Shown: positions 45,180-57,252, counted from the stretch's first letter. The stretch is 64,000 nt of DNA from Demequina sp. NBRC 110057 (GCF_002090175.1 NZ_BBRN01000004.1:434001-498000); one strand, 5' to 3'. Notes: a model not told the origin generated them from the sequence alone. Numbers and translations: made by a program.

Positions 45180-46080
45180 GGAAGTCCGGCATCTCGAACT
45201 GCTGCGTGACCTCAGGGACCGCGGCACCCTTGCCGCCGTCGCCGAGGCGACCTATCGCACGCCGTCGGCCCTGTCGCAGCAGCTCCGGACCGCCCAGCGC
45301 GAGCTTGGCGTCGCGCTCGTCGAGCCCCACTCGCGTGGGGTACGCCTCACGTGGGCTGGCGAGATCCTGGCCGATGGCGCCGACGACGTCCTCGCCGCGC
45401 TCGCCCGAGTGCAGACGCGCCTCGACGACGGCAGGGGAGAACCGTCGGGGACCGTGCGCATCGGCACCCTCCCGAGCGCCGGCGCGGCACTCATGCCCGG
45501 CCTCTTCTCGCGGCTGCGGGGCACTCGCATCGACGTCACCCTCGACGACTTCGACCTCGCCGAGGCCGATTACGCCGCCCGCACCGCCGACGCCGACATC
45601 GTGATCGCCCACAGCCTCAGCGCCGACGTCCCCGCGGGAGCCGCGTGGCTCGCCTCCCGCGTGGTCCTGCGCGAACCCATCGACGTCGCCGTGCCCGCCG
45701 GGCACCGGCTCGCGGTCAAGTCCCGCGTCACGCCGGAGGACGTGGGCTCCGAGCCGTGGATTACCGTGCCGGAGGGCTACCCGTTCGGGACCATCCACGA
45801 CCGGATCGAGGCGGCGACGGGCGTCGGTCTCCAGCGCATCGCGCGCGTCAGGGACAACCGGCTCGTGGAGTCGCTGGTGGAGGCCGGCCACGGCATCGGC
45901 CTGCTGCCGCGCTACTCCACACCCCCGAGTGACGACTACGTGCTCGTACCCCTCGAGGGGGTCATGGCCACGCGCGCCATTGTGGCGCTGTCCCGGCCGG
46001 ACCGCGCGGAGCGCCGGGTGGTGCGCGCGGTCGTCGACCTCCTGGCGGAGGTGGGACAGGCGCTCACGGCGACGCGGTAG
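45178..46080 (+). CDS. LysR family transcriptional regulator
   Basis: 300 residues. N-terminal helix-turn-helix MEVRHLELLRDLRDRGTLAA and TPSALSQQLRTAQRELGVAL, wing HSRGVRLTWAGE. The effector domain (about 90-300) has the two-lobed periplasmic-binding fold, with GYPFGTIHDR and VESLVEAGHGIGLLPRYS visible. Divergent from the EamA transporter gene and probably its regulator. AGGGAG precedes the ATG. The end overlaps the convergent MFS gene by 17 bases. Confidence 0.93.
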   Translation: MEVRHLELLRDLRDRGTLAAVAEATYRTPSALSQQLRTAQRELGVALVEPHSRGVRLTWAGEILADGADDVLAALARVQTRLDDGRGEPSGTVRIGTLPSAGAALMPGLFSRLRGTRIDVTLDDFDLAEADYAARTADADIVIAHSLSADVPAGAAWLASRVVLREPIDVAVPAGHRLAVKSRVTPEDVGSEPWITVPEGYPFGTIHDRIEAATGVGLQRIARVRDNRLVESLVEAGHGIGLLPRYSTPPSDDYVLVPLEGVMATRAIVALSRPDRAERRVVRAVVDLLAEVGQALTATR

Positions 46081-47404
46081 GGACGGCCGATGCGGTGGCC
46101 GCGCCCGTAGGCCGCTCACCCTCCCGCGGCCACCTCACCAAGGTGAGCGCGCCGAGCGCGAGGACGGCGGCGATCAGGGCGAAGCCGAGCGCGAGCGAGC
46201 CTCCGGTCGCGACGGCGCCCAGCCCCGCCGTGACGACGATCGCCGTCGCCTGGAGGGCCATGGAGCTGAGCGACAGCATCGTGGCGCGCTCGGCGGCGGC
46301 GACCTCGGCGTGCAGCAGCGTCTGCATGAGGGGCGACGCGATCCCCAACAGGACGTAGAAGCCGACGAACGCCGCCGCGGCCGTGCCGGCGACCGGCGCT
46401 GCGACGGCCGCGAGGCAGGCCGCCGCGAGCACCACGGCGATCGCCGCAGCGCGCGACGAGCGGCGTGCGATGCGGGCCGCGAGTGGCGCGAGCCCCGAGC
46501 CCGCCGCGGAACCCAAGAACCCCGCGGTGACCAGCACCGCATAGGGGCCGGCGGCATCGGCCGCACCGCCAAGGAGGTCGGCGGCGTGGCGAGGCGCCAG
46601 GAGTTCGATGCCCGCGAGGGCGGCGCCGAAGGCACCCGTGAGGAGCAGGAGGCGTCGCAGCGTCGAGCGTCCCGCCGCGAGGCGCACGCCGCGCGAGACG
46701 GCACGGGGAACGTCGCGCGACGTCGCCCTCGTGTGGGCGGCCACGCGGCGCAGGCGGTGGGCGGGAGTCTCGGGGGCAGCGCCGTCGCGCACGGCGCGGT
46801 GGTCCGCGGCATCGGTCACCCATTGGAGGGTGACGATGACCTGCACGACCGTCAGGGCCGCCTTCACCAGGAACGGCAGTGACAGCGCGATCAGGACGGC
46901 GCCGGATGCGGGAAGGGGAGCCAGACTCACGATCGCGCCCGAGGCGAGCGCCCCCACCGACAGCGCCACGGACTCGGCGACGGCGGCACGTGACAGGCCG
47001 GGGGTGAGGTCGGCGTGGGGGTCGACGGCGTGGACGGCGTCGACGTACCAGGCCTCGAGCGGCCCCGAGTCGAGCGCGCGTGCCAGGCCCATGACGACCA
47101 CCGCCACGACGAGCCACGGCAGCGTGGTCGCCACGGCAAGCAGCAGCGCCGATGCCGCGCTGACCACCGAGGCGGCGACGATCACGGGGCGGCGCCCGAG
47201 GACATCGGCCAGCCCGCCGGTGGGAAGCTCACTGAGGACCGTGGTGGCGCTGTAGAGCGCGGTGAGGAGGCCGATGGCGGTTAGCGACAGCCCGCGCGCG
47301 CTCATGAGGAGAACGAGGCTGGGCGCCACGACGCCGGTGGGGAACCACCGCAGCGCGGTGAGGATGACGAAGCGCCGCCGCAGCGTGCGCACGTCGCCGG
47401 TCAT
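46064..47404 (-). CDS. MFS transporter
   Basis: 446 residues with 12 hydrophobic helices. The helix 2-3 signature is SELPTGGLADVLGRRPVIVA. An Arg-rich cytosolic loop (about 195-225) splits the two halves. Substrate unknown; the adjacent ArsR-type regulator suggests control by a small effector. ATG start overlaps the regulator stop (ATGA), so both form one operon. Confidence 0.88.
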   Translation of the reverse strand: MTGDVRTLRRRFVILTALRWFPTGVVAPSLVLLMSARGLSLTAIGLLTALYSATTVLSELPTGGLADVLGRRPVIVAASVVSAASALLLAVATTLPWLVVAVVVMGLARALDSGPLEAWYVDAVHAVDPHADLTPGLSRAAVAESVALSVGALASGAIVSLAPLPASGAVLIALSLPFLVKAALTVVQVIVTLQWVTDAADHRAVRDGAAPETPAHRLRRVAAHTRATSRDVPRAVSRGVRLAAGRSTLRRLLLLTGAFGAALAGIELLAPRHAADLLGGAADAAGPYAVLVTAGFLGSAAGSGLAPLAARIARRSSRAAAIAVVLAAACLAAVAAPVAGTAAAAFVGFYVLLGIASPLMQTLLHAEVAAAERATMLSLSSMALQATAIVVTAGLGAVATGGSLALGFALIAAVLALGALTLVRWPREGERPTGAATASAVPTASP

Positions 47405-48000
47405 CGCTCGTCGCCGGGATAGGCGTAGCCGAAGTAGCGCACCGCGCGGGCGCCGTCCGGTCGGGCCGTGGGGTCCGCGTCGCGCTCCACGAAGGGCGCG
47501 AAGAGCGCCATCATCTGGCCCTTGAGCGTCGCGAGCTCCTCCGGAGTCATCCAGGCGACCACGTCGGTGGACATGTCGGCCTCTCGCCACGCTGGCGATT
47601 CGGCGTCGCGTCGTGCGCGGTAGTCGCGCCATGCCGCGAACCGGTAGTCCTCGATGACGTCGGACAGGGCCGCCCCTGCACGGGTGTGGGCCGTGCCAGC
47701 GGCGCCCGACGAGTCCCAGCTGATGCCCTCCGCGCGAGCCTTCCACGGGCGCTCGCGCCCCACGCCGCCCTCGGCGGGGGAGACGTGGCCGTACTTCTCG
47801 AGCTGCCTCAGGTGATAGGAGCAGTTCGCCGGCGTCTGGCCCAGACGCTGTGCGCACTGAGTCGCGGTCAGGGGGCCAGCCGCGAGGAGGTCGAGGAGCG
47901 CGAAGCGCACGGGGTGGGCGAGCGCGCGCAGTTCGCGCGGGTCCGTGATCTCCCGCACGGGCCAGGGAATGCCCGATGCGGCGGCGGAGTCGGTGCTCAT
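47401..48000 (-). CDS. ArsR-like winged-helix regulator (HTH_20 type)
   Basis: 199 residues. The DNA-binding domain at about 17-100 reads ITDPRELRALAHPVRFALLD and LTATQCAQRLGQTPANCSYH with a wing YGHVSPAEGGVGRERPWKA. The C-terminal half is helical (SDVIEDYRFAAWRDYRARRD). Cysteines are few, so metal sensing is unlikely. It probably represses its own operon with the MFS gene through the palindrome just upstream. Confidence 0.88.
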   Translation of the reverse strand: MSTDSAAASGIPWPVREITDPRELRALAHPVRFALLDLLAAGPLTATQCAQRLGQTPANCSYHLRQLEKYGHVSPAEGGVGRERPWKARAEGISWDSSGAAGTAHTRAGAALSDVIEDYRFAAWRDYRARRDAESPAWREADMSTDVVAWMTPEELATLKGQMMALFAPFVERDADPTARPDGARAVRYFGYAYPGDER

Positions 48001-48014
48001 GCCGTCGAAGCTAC

Positions 48015-48026
48015 TCTTTCGAAAGA
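48015..48026. promoter_or_regulatory. Palindrome TCTTTCGAAAGA, probable operator
   Basis: A perfect 12-base palindrome lies 15 bases upstream of the ArsR-like start and in the divergent region with rarA. Confidence 0.55.
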
Positions 48027-48065
48027 ACTCTTGCAATAGGGAGTCGCGATGTCCCCGACGCCAAC

Positions 48066-48071
48066 TAGGGT
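48066..48071 (+). promoter_or_regulatory. -10 box TAGGGT, leaderless promoter of rarA
   Basis: TAGGGT ends 7 bases before the rarA ATG at 48079 with no ribosome site between. Confidence 0.55.
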
Positions 48072-48078
48072 GGGCGGC

Positions 48079-49434
48079 ATGGATCTGTTCGAGTCGACGG
48101 AGCGCACCGGCACCGGGGTGCCCGAGCCGGGTCCCACCGCCCCGCTGGCGGTGCGGATGCGCCCGCGTGAGCTCGACGAGGTGGTGGGCCAGTCCCACCT
48201 TCTGAGCGAGGGCAGCCCACTGCGCCGCCTGGTGGGGGAGTCGGCGCCGGCCACCTCGGTCATCCTGTGGGGTCCGCCGGGCACCGGCAAGACCACTCTC
48301 GCCTACCTCGTGGCTGGCAACCGCCGGTTCGTCGAGTTGTCCGCCGTCACGGCGGGAATCAAGGACGTGCGCGCGGTTATCGACGACTCGAAGCGGCGCA
48401 TCGCGACGGGCGAGCGCGAAACCGTCCTCTTCGTCGACGAGATCCACCGCTTCACGCGCACCCAGCAGGACGCGCTGCTCCCCGCCGTCGAGAACCGATG
48501 GGTCACCCTGATCGGCGCGACGACAGAGAACCCCAGCTTCTCGGTCGTGGGTCCGCTGCTGTCCAGGTCGCTCCTGCTGACGCTCCAGCCGCTCGCCAGC
48601 GCAGACCTCGGCGCCCTGCTCGACCGCGCGATCGCGGACGAGCGCGGCCTGGGCGCCCGCGTCACGCTCGCGGCGGAGGCCCGCGAGCACATCCTGCGCG
48701 TCGCCGGCGCCGATGCCCGCAAGGCACTCACGCTCCTCGAGGCGGTGGCCGATGCCGCCCTCGGCAAGGGGCCGGCCGAGCCCGGTGGGCTTCCCGAAAT
48801 CACCGCCGAGATCACCGAGCGCACGATGGACGCCGCGCTCGTCGCCTATGACAAGTCGGGCGACCAGCACTACGACGTCATCAGCGCGTTCATCAAGTCG
48901 GTGCGCGGCTCGGACGTCGATGCGGCCCTGCACTATTTGGCGCGCATGGTGGTCGCGGGGGAGGACCCGCGCTTCATCGCTCGGCGGCTGGTGATCCTCG
49001 CGAGCGAGGACATCGGCATGGCCGACCCCCAGGGGCTCGTCATCGCCCAGGCGGCGGCGGACGCCGTGACATTCATCGGCATGCCGGAGGGACGCATCCC
49101 GCTGGCCGAGGCGACCACGTACCTCGCGACGGCGCCCAAGTCGAACCGGTCCTACCGGGCCATCGACGCCGCCATCGCCGACGTCCGCGCGGGCAAGGCC
49201 GGCGTGGTGCCCGAGCACCTGCGTGACGCGCACTACTCGGGTGCCGAGCGCATCGGCCACGGCAAGGACTACGTCTACAGCCACGACGCCCCCGGCGGGG
49301 TGGCGAGCCAGGAGTACCTTCCCGAGTCGCTGCGCGGAAGCCGCTACTACCGGCCTACGGAATTCGGGTTCGAGCGCACGGTCACGGATCGCATGACACG
49401 CCTACGTGAGATGCTCGGCCGCTCGGGAGACTGA
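48079..49434 (+). CDS. rarA: Replication-associated recombination ATPase RarA (MgsA)
   Basis: 451-residue AAA+ clamp-loader-like ATPase acting at stalled forks. [20 protein letters not shown], Walker [15 protein letters not shown] (near 64-77), Walker [33 protein letters not shown] with sensor 1, and the C-terminal [18 protein letters not shown] plus LYLA-like [16 protein letters not shown]. The ATG at 48079 is preferred over one at 48049 because it matches the family start and has a leaderless -10. Confidence 0.95.
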   Translation: MDLFESTERTGTGVPEPGPTAPLAVRMRPRELDEVVGQSHLLSEGSPLRRLVGESAPATSVILWGPPGTGKTTLAYLVAGNRRFVELSAVTAGIKDVRAVIDDSKRRIATGERETVLFVDEIHRFTRTQQDALLPAVENRWVTLIGATTENPSFSVVGPLLSRSLLLTLQPLASADLGALLDRAIADERGLGARVTLAAEAREHILRVAGADARKALTLLEAVADAALGKGPAEPGGLPEITAEITERTMDAALVAYDKSGDQHYDVISAFIKSVRGSDVDAALHYLARMVVAGEDPRFIARRLVILASEDIGMADPQGLVIAQAAADAVTFIGMPEGRIPLAEATTYLATAPKSNRSYRAIDAAIADVRAGKAGVVPEHLRDAHYSGAERIGHGKDYVYSHDAPGGVASQEYLPESLRGSRYYRPTEFGFERTVTDRMTRLREMLGRSGD

Positions 49435-49439
49435 CCTGC

Positions 49440-49554
49440 TACCATTGTTGAGCCCTCGCGGACGGTTGGCTGCTGTCGCCGCGACATCTCTCATGATCTG
49501 TGCTGGAGCGACCGCGCCCCAAGCACAGAGGCAATCAAGCAAGGAACAACAAGA
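49440..49554 (+). promoter_or_regulatory. rpsD promoter and structured leader
   Basis: TACCAT (49440-49445) is a -10 candidate. The leader, about 100 bases, has a stem-loop 49498-49528 with outer arms CTGTGCT/AGCACAG and an inner GGAGCG/CGCCCC pairing. Possible ribosomal-protein autoregulation; the structure is inferred by eye. Confidence 0.45.
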
Positions 49555-50181
49555 ATGACTTCAGTTCAGAAGGCACGCCGCCAGGTGCGGCTTTCGCGTG
49601 CCCTCGGCCTCGCCCTGACGCCGAAGGCCGTGAAGCACTTCGAGAAGCGTCCTTACCCGCCCGGCGAGCACGGTCGTACCGCCCGCCGCAAGGAAAGCGA
49701 CTACGCCGTCCGTCTGCGCGAGAAGCAGCGTCTTCGCGCCCAGTACGGCCTGCGTGAGAAGCAGATGACCCGCGTCTTCGAGGAGGCCCGCAAGGACTCC
49801 CGTCGTACCGGTGACGCTTTCGTGGAGCTCCTCGAGATGCGTCTCGATGCTCTCGTGCTGCGTGCGGGCTTCGCTCGCACCATCCTGCAGGCCCGCCAGG
49901 CGGTCCTGCACCGTCACATCCTCGTCGACGGCCAGATCGTCGACCGTCCGTCGTTCCGCGTGAAGCCCGGCCAGACCATCCAGGTCAAGCCCAAGGCCGT
50001 CACGATGGAGCCCTACATGGCCGCCGCCGCTGGCGCGCACCGTGACGTGCTCCCCGAGCTGCCGGACTACCTGGACGTGACGCTCGAGAAGCTGACCGCC
50101 AAGCTGGTGCGCCGTCCCGAGCGCGCCGAGGTCCCCGTGACCTGCGAGGTGCAGCTGGTCGTCGAGTACTACGCCCGCTAA
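49555..50181 (+). CDS. rpsD: 30S ribosomal protein S4
   Basis: 208 residues, primary 16S rRNA binder that starts 30S assembly. KRPYPPGEHGRTARRKESDY and the S4 domain LEMRLDALVLRAGFARTILQ with ARQAVLHRHILVDG are standard. No zinc cysteines, so it is the C-minus type. It is monocistronic and lies apart from the ribosomal operons, as in other Micrococcales. AAGGAA precedes the ATG. A strong terminator follows. Confidence 0.98.
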   Translation: MTSVQKARRQVRLSRALGLALTPKAVKHFEKRPYPPGEHGRTARRKESDYAVRLREKQRLRAQYGLREKQMTRVFEEARKDSRRTGDAFVELLEMRLDALVLRAGFARTILQARQAVLHRHILVDGQIVDRPSFRVKPGQTIQVKPKAVTMEPYMAAAAGAHRDVLPELPDYLDVTLEKLTAKLVRRPERAEVPVTCEVQLVVEYYAR

Positions 50182-50206
50182 GCGCGCAGTACCTGCAAGA
50201 CCCTCG

Positions 50207-50246
50207 AAGCCGCTGGGTCCCGGTCCTTCCGGGCCCAGCGGCTTTG
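50207..50246 (+). terminator. Terminator after rpsD
   Basis: AAGCCGCTGGG and CCCAGCGGCTT arms with an inner CCCGG/CCGGG pairing, followed by TTTGTC. Confidence 0.9.
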
Positions 50247-50255
50247 TCATACTTA

Positions 50256-50292
50256 GGGGTTGAACCCCGGGCATCGGCCGGACGGCCGATGC
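50256..50292. repeat. Palindrome plus head-to-head pair of the 9-mer in the rpsD-alaS gap
   Basis: GGGGTTGAACCCC (50256-50268) is followed by GCATCGGCC (50271-50279), GGAC, and GGCCGATGC (50284-50292, with the pairs sharing no bases): a perfect 9-base-arm hairpin with a 4-base loop. It lies after the rpsD terminator and before alaS. Confidence 0.8.
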
Positions 50293-50355
50293 TGACCTCA
50301 CCCGGGCGGGCGCGCCTCACCGCGTGCACGCCCCACCTCGCGACGGAGGACGCAG

Positions 50356-53008
<2,653 letters not shown>

Positions 53009-53016
<8 letters not shown>

Positions 53017-53494
53017 GGGCGTACGGCTCGGCGTCGATGTGGGCACTGTCCGAATCGGCGTCGCGGCGTCCGATCCCGACGGGCTGATGGCCTTCCCCGT
53101 CACCACCGTGCAGCGCGGCAAGGGCGACACGGCGGTGGCCGATGCGGTCGCCCAGCTCGCGGAGATCGTCGCCGAGCGCGGCGCCACGCAGGTCTTTGTG
53201 GGCCTGCCGCGGAAGCTCTCCGGAGCGCAGGGCACGTCCGCGGAGGACGCCCGGCTCATTGCCGGTGCGCTGTCGGAACGATGCGAGGCGGTCGTCCGTT
53301 TGGTCGACGAGCGTTTCTCGACCACCACCGCATCGGCCTCCATGAGGCAGGCGGGACGCAACGCGAAGCAGCAGCGTCAGGTGATCGACCAGGCAGCCGC
53401 GGTGGTGATCCTGGAGAGCGCGTTGGACATTGAACGACGGGGGAATCTGAGTAAGGTGACTGAGATGATCCCGCGTGAGGGTGGAAATGACTGA
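53009..53494 (+). CDS. ruvX: Putative pre-16S rRNA nuclease / Holliday resolvase-like RuvX (YqgF)
   Basis: 161-residue RNase H-fold protein. Start MDRGVRLGVDVGTVRIGVAA with the first catalytic Asp, VFVGLPRKLSGAQGTSAEDA, then VRLVDERFSTTTA and DQAAAVVILESAL carrying the other acidic residues. E. coli YqgF matures the 16S rRNA 5' end; mycobacterial RuvX was reported to act on Holliday junctions. GTG start overlaps alaS by 8 bases. Confidence 0.92.
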
Positions 53495-54629
53495 TCTTTT
53501 TGAGGCCGAGGCAACCACGACCACGTCGCTGGACCTTCGCCGCCTGCAGCGGCAGAAGCGCCGTGCGGCACGCCGTAAGTGGACCGCCATCATCGTCGCC
53601 GTGGCGCTGGTGCTGGTCGCCGTCGCCGTCTCGGTGGCGAGCAACTTCGTGAGCGCGCTCGGCGGGGACGGCGAATCCGACGCCGTGTCCGACTACGACG
53701 GCGCGGGCCAGGGCGTCGTCCAGGTGGTCATCGAGCAGGGCGACACCGGCGCGGACATGGCGCAGACGCTGTACGAGGCAGGTGTTGTCGCCTCCCCGCA
53801 GTCGTTCACCCAGGAGTTCAACTCGCGCCCCGACGAGGCGCTGTCGATCACCGCGGGCTACTACTTCATGCAGAAGGAGATGAAGGCAGAGTTCGCGATG
53901 GACGCGCTGCTCGACCCCTCCAACCGCGACGAGCTGAAGATCACGATCCCCGAGGGTAAGGGCGTCGACGTCTACTTCCAGTCGATCGCGAACCTCACCG
54001 GCCACACCGCCGAGGAGGTGGCCGCGATCGCCGAGGACACCGACGCGCTGGGCCTGCCGGCCGAGGCCGAGGGCAACCTCGAGGGGTGGCTGTTCCCGTC
54101 GACGTACACATTCAACCCCGACGTCGAGCCGGCCGAGATGCTCTCCACGATGGTCGCCGAGACCATCAAGAAGCTCGACAAGTACGACGTGCCCGTCGAG
54201 GACCGCGAGCGGATCCTGACCGTCGCGTCGCTTGTCGAGAAGGAGGCGAAGAAGGACGAGGACCGCCCCATGATCGCGGGCGTCATCTACAACCGCCTCG
54301 ACATCGACATGAAGCTGCAGTTCGACTCGACGGTGAAGTACATCGCGCCGTCCGAGGGAGTGTGGACCTCCGAGGAGGACCGCGCCATCGACTCGCCGTA
54401 CAACACGTACATGTACACGGGCCTGCCTCCCACGCCCATCGCCGCTCCCGGCGAGGCCTCCATCGAGGCGGCCGTCAACCCGGCGGAGCACGACTACACG
54501 TACTTCGTGACGGTGAACCTCGAGACCGGTGAGACGGCCTACGCCACTACCCTCGACGAGCACCTGAAGAACGTCGAGATCCTCAACAAGTGGGTGGCGG
54601 AGAACCAGTCCTCCGACGACGAGGAGTAG
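53487..54629 (+). CDS. mltG: Endolytic murein transglycosylase MltG (YceG-like)
   Basis: 380 residues. A basic cytosolic segment and one membrane helix (about 32-55) are followed by an extracytoplasmic LysM-like region and the YceG domain: TIPEGKGVDVYFQSIANLTG, GWLFPSTYTFNPDVEPAEML, the catalytic VASLVEKEAKKDEDRPMIAG with its Glu, and TYMYTGLPPTPIAAPG. It cuts nascent glycan strands. ATG at 53487 overlaps ruvX by 8 bases; a GTG 12 bases earlier is possible. Confidence 0.94.
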   Translation: MTDLFEAEATTTTSLDLRRLQRQKRRAARRKWTAIIVAVALVLVAVAVSVASNFVSALGGDGESDAVSDYDGAGQGVVQVVIEQGDTGADMAQTLYEAGVVASPQSFTQEFNSRPDEALSITAGYYFMQKEMKAEFAMDALLDPSNRDELKITIPEGKGVDVYFQSIANLTGHTAEEVAAIAEDTDALGLPAEAEGNLEGWLFPSTYTFNPDVEPAEMLSTMVAETIKKLDKYDVPVEDRERILTVASLVEKEAKKDEDRPMIAGVIYNRLDIDMKLQFDSTVKYIAPSEGVWTSEEDRAIDSPYNTYMYTGLPPTPIAAPGEASIEAAVNPAEHDYTYFVTVNLETGETAYATTLDEHLKNVEILNKWVAENQSSDDEE

Positions 54630-54631
54630 GC

Positions 54632-55489
54632 GTGGCCGATGCGGCTGCCGGCCCCACCGGGGCCGGCGCCTCACGGCGTGCGGGCGTGCTGGGTCACCCC
54701 ATCACGCACTCGCTGTCGCCGGCGCTGCACGGCGCCGCCTATGGCGCGCTGGGGCTCGACTGGACGTATGACGCGTACGACGTCACCGAGGAGTCGCTGA
54801 CGTCGTTCGTGTCGGCGCTCGACGGCACGTGGGGCGGGCTGTCGCTGACGATGCCGCTCAAGGTGGCGGCGATGCCGTTGGTCGAGTTCATCGAGCCGAT
54901 GGCCAAGCTGGTGGGCGCCATCAACACCGTGCTGGTGCAACGCGTGGGCCCTCGCCTGCAGCTGGTGGGCGCCAACACCGACGTCCACGGAGTGGTCGCT
55001 GCGCTTGCCGAGGGCGGGGTTGCTGCCGCAACGGAGGGAGTCGTGATCGGCGGGGGAGCGACGGCCACGTCGGCCCTCGCGGCGCTCGGGCGCATCGGCG
55101 TCACCCGTCCCGTCGTCGTGGTGCGCAACCGCGCCCGAGCCGGCGGCCTCATGCGTGCGGCGACAAAGATGGGCGTCGAGCCGCGCTTCGTGTCCTTCGA
55201 GGACGCTCCCCACTACCTGGCCGATGCGGAGGCCGTCGTGTCGACGGTTCCGGCCGAAGCCGGGGCGAGTGTGGCATCGGCCATGTCCCGGGTACGCCCC
55301 GGGGCGGCACTGCTCGATGCCGTGTACTCGCCGCTCGTGACGCCGCTGGGAGCCGCGTGGCGCGACGCCGGCGGCACCTTCGTCCCTGGCACACGCATGT
55401 TGCTGCACCAGGCGGGGGAGCAGGTGCGGCTCATGACCGGGCGTGAGGCTCCGCTCGAGGCCATGGAACGGGTGCTGCCCGCAACCTGA
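54632..55489 (+). CDS. aroE: Shikimate dehydrogenase
   Basis: 285 residues. Reduces 3-dehydroshikimate with NADPH. Substrate site GVLGHPITHSLSPALHGAAY near 29-48 and LSLTMPLKVAAM with the catalytic Lys, AINTVLVQ, and ANTDVHGVV with the catalytic Asp. The NADP motif reads VIGGGATATSALAAL. GTG start 2 bases after the mltG stop with GAGGAG upstream; the 9-mer GGCCGATGC begins at the last base of the start codon. Last gene of the alaS unit. Confidence 0.95.
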   Translation: MADAAAGPTGAGASRRAGVLGHPITHSLSPALHGAAYGALGLDWTYDAYDVTEESLTSFVSALDGTWGGLSLTMPLKVAAMPLVEFIEPMAKLVGAINTVLVQRVGPRLQLVGANTDVHGVVAALAEGGVAAATEGVVIGGGATATSALAALGRIGVTRPVVVVRNRARAGGLMRAATKMGVEPRFVSFEDAPHYLADAEAVVSTVPAEAGASVASAMSRVRPGAALLDAVYSPLVTPLGAAWRDAGGTFVPGTRMLLHQAGEQVRLMTGREAPLEAMERVLPAT

Positions 55490-55538
55490 CCGGATGTCGG
55501 AATCGTCACACTTGCTTCCGGGCTCAAGGTGGAGCCGA

Positions 55539-55544
55539 TATACG
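55539..55544 (+). promoter_or_regulatory. -10 box TATACG upstream of the pilus operon
   Basis: TATACG lies about 50 bases before the pilB start in the gap after aroE. No good -35 at normal distance. Confidence 0.4.
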
Positions 55545-55590
55545 TTGACGAGGGGTAGACATTGGCAACCGTACGGGGCGAGGAAAACGC

Positions 55591-57252
55591 GTGAAGCAGC
55601 TGGGAACAATCCTGATGGAGGACGGCGTCCTCACCGAGGAGCAGTTGCTTGACGCGATCGACGAGCAGCGGGAGCGCGGGCAGTCGCTCGGTCGCACGCT
55701 TGTCGAGCTCGGGCTGATTTCCGAGGGCCAGCTGGTGCGGGCCCTCGCGTCGCAGGTCGGCATGGATTTCGTGGAGCTCACGGACTTCCCGGTGGACCGC
55801 GCTGCCGTCGCGATGGTGCCCGACACCGTGTGCAGGCGCCACGCGGCGCTGCCGATTCAGATCGATGGCGACATCCTGAAGATCGCGATGTCGAATCCCG
55901 GCAACGTGGTGGCCGTCGATGACATCCGGACCATCACCAGGATGCAGGTGCTCCCGGTTGTGGCCGCCCACGACGACGTGCTCACGGCGATCGACCGCTA
56001 CTGCAGGTCGGACGCTGAGCTGAACGAGCTTCAGGGCGCGATCACCGACGAGGACGAGGCCGTCGACCTCAACAACATGGGTTCGGTCATCGAGGACGAC
56101 GCGCCCATCGTGCGCTTCGTCAACCTGCTCATCACGCAGGCGATCCAGGACCGTGCGTCCGATATCCACATCGAGCCCGCCGAGAAGGACGTGCTCGTCC
56201 GGTACCGCATCGATGGCGTCCTTCACGAGATGCAGCGGGCGCCGAAGGCGATCCAGAACGGCGTCATCTCCCGCATCAAGATCATGGCGGACATCGACAT
56301 CGCCGAGCGCCGCAAGCCCCAGGACGGCCGTCTCTCCGTCAATCACAACGGCAAGAAGGTCGACCTCCGCGTCGCGACCCTTCCCACGGTGTGGGGCGAG
56401 AAGATCGTCATGCGTATTCTCGACAACTCGACGGCGTCGATGGACCTGATGGACCTTGGCATCCGCGAGGACAACCTCGAGATGTACAAGCAGTCGTACC
56501 AGAAGCCCTACGGCATGATCCTGGTGACGGGGCCAACGGGTTCGGGTAAGTCGACCACGCTGTACGCGACGCTGAACCAGGTCGCTCGTCCCGAGATCAA
56601 CGTCATCACCGTCGAGGATCCGGTCGAGTACCGGATTCCAGGCATCAACCAGGTGCAGGTGAACCCCAAGGCGGGCCTCACGTTCGCCGCCGCGCTGCGG
56701 TCCATCCTGCGCGCGGACCCCGATGTGGTGCTGCTCGGTGAGATCCGTGACGGCGAGACCGCACAGATCGCCATCGAGGCGGCGCTCACCGGCCACCTGG
56801 TGCTGTCGACGCTGCACACCAACGATGCCCCGTCCGCCATCACGCGACTCATCGAGATGGACATCGAGCCCTTCCTCGTCGGTTCCGCGGTGGACTGCGT
56901 CGTGGCCCAGCGACTCGCGCGTCGCCTGTGCTCCAACTGCAAGGAGGAGTACACGCCGTCTCTTCCCGAGGTGGAGCGGTTCGGATGGACCGATGCCGAG
57001 CACCTGCCGACGCTGTGGCGGCCCACGGGGTGTGCGCGTTGCTCGCACACGGGCTACCGAGGGCGCCTGGCGTTGCACGAGATCATGCCGGTATCCGAGG
57101 AGATTGAGCGGCTCGCGGTGGCCCGTGCGTCTTCGGCGGAGATCGCGCGTGCGGCCAAGGACGCGGGCATGGAGGTGCTCCTGTCCGACGGCTGGGTCAA
57201 GGCGCAGCAGGGGCTCACCTCGACGGAGGAACTGCTGCGCGTCGTCAAGTGA
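55591..57252 (+). CDS. pilB: Type IV pilus extension ATPase PilB (GspE family)
   Basis: 553 residues. N-terminal MshEN domain (LGTILMEDGVLTEEQLLDAI; LGLISEGQLVRALASQVGMD), which in other pili binds c-di-GMP. The ATPase core has SDIHIEPAEKDVLVRYRIDG, Walker A VTGPTGSGKSTTLYATL (near 311-327), the Asp box ITVEDPVEYRIPGINQVQV, Walker B ADPDVVLLGEIRDGETA and the His box LSTLHTNDAPSAITRL. Four zinc cysteines: CSNC and CARC (about 449-485). It powers pilus assembly. GTG start after GAGGAAAA. Confidence 0.97.
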   Translation: MKQLGTILMEDGVLTEEQLLDAIDEQRERGQSLGRTLVELGLISEGQLVRALASQVGMDFVELTDFPVDRAAVAMVPDTVCRRHAALPIQIDGDILKIAMSNPGNVVAVDDIRTITRMQVLPVVAAHDDVLTAIDRYCRSDAELNELQGAITDEDEAVDLNNMGSVIEDDAPIVRFVNLLITQAIQDRASDIHIEPAEKDVLVRYRIDGVLHEMQRAPKAIQNGVISRIKIMADIDIAERRKPQDGRLSVNHNGKKVDLRVATLPTVWGEKIVMRILDNSTASMDLMDLGIREDNLEMYKQSYQKPYGMILVTGPTGSGKSTTLYATLNQVARPEINVITVEDPVEYRIPGINQVQVNPKAGLTFAAALRSILRADPDVVLLGEIRDGETAQIAIEAALTGHLVLSTLHTNDAPSAITRLIEMDIEPFLVGSAVDCVVAQRLARRLCSNCKEEYTPSLPEVERFGWTDAEHLPTLWRPTGCARCSHTGYRGRLALHEIMPVSEEIERLAVARASSAEIARAAKDAGMEVLLSDGWVKAQQGLTSTEELLRVVK

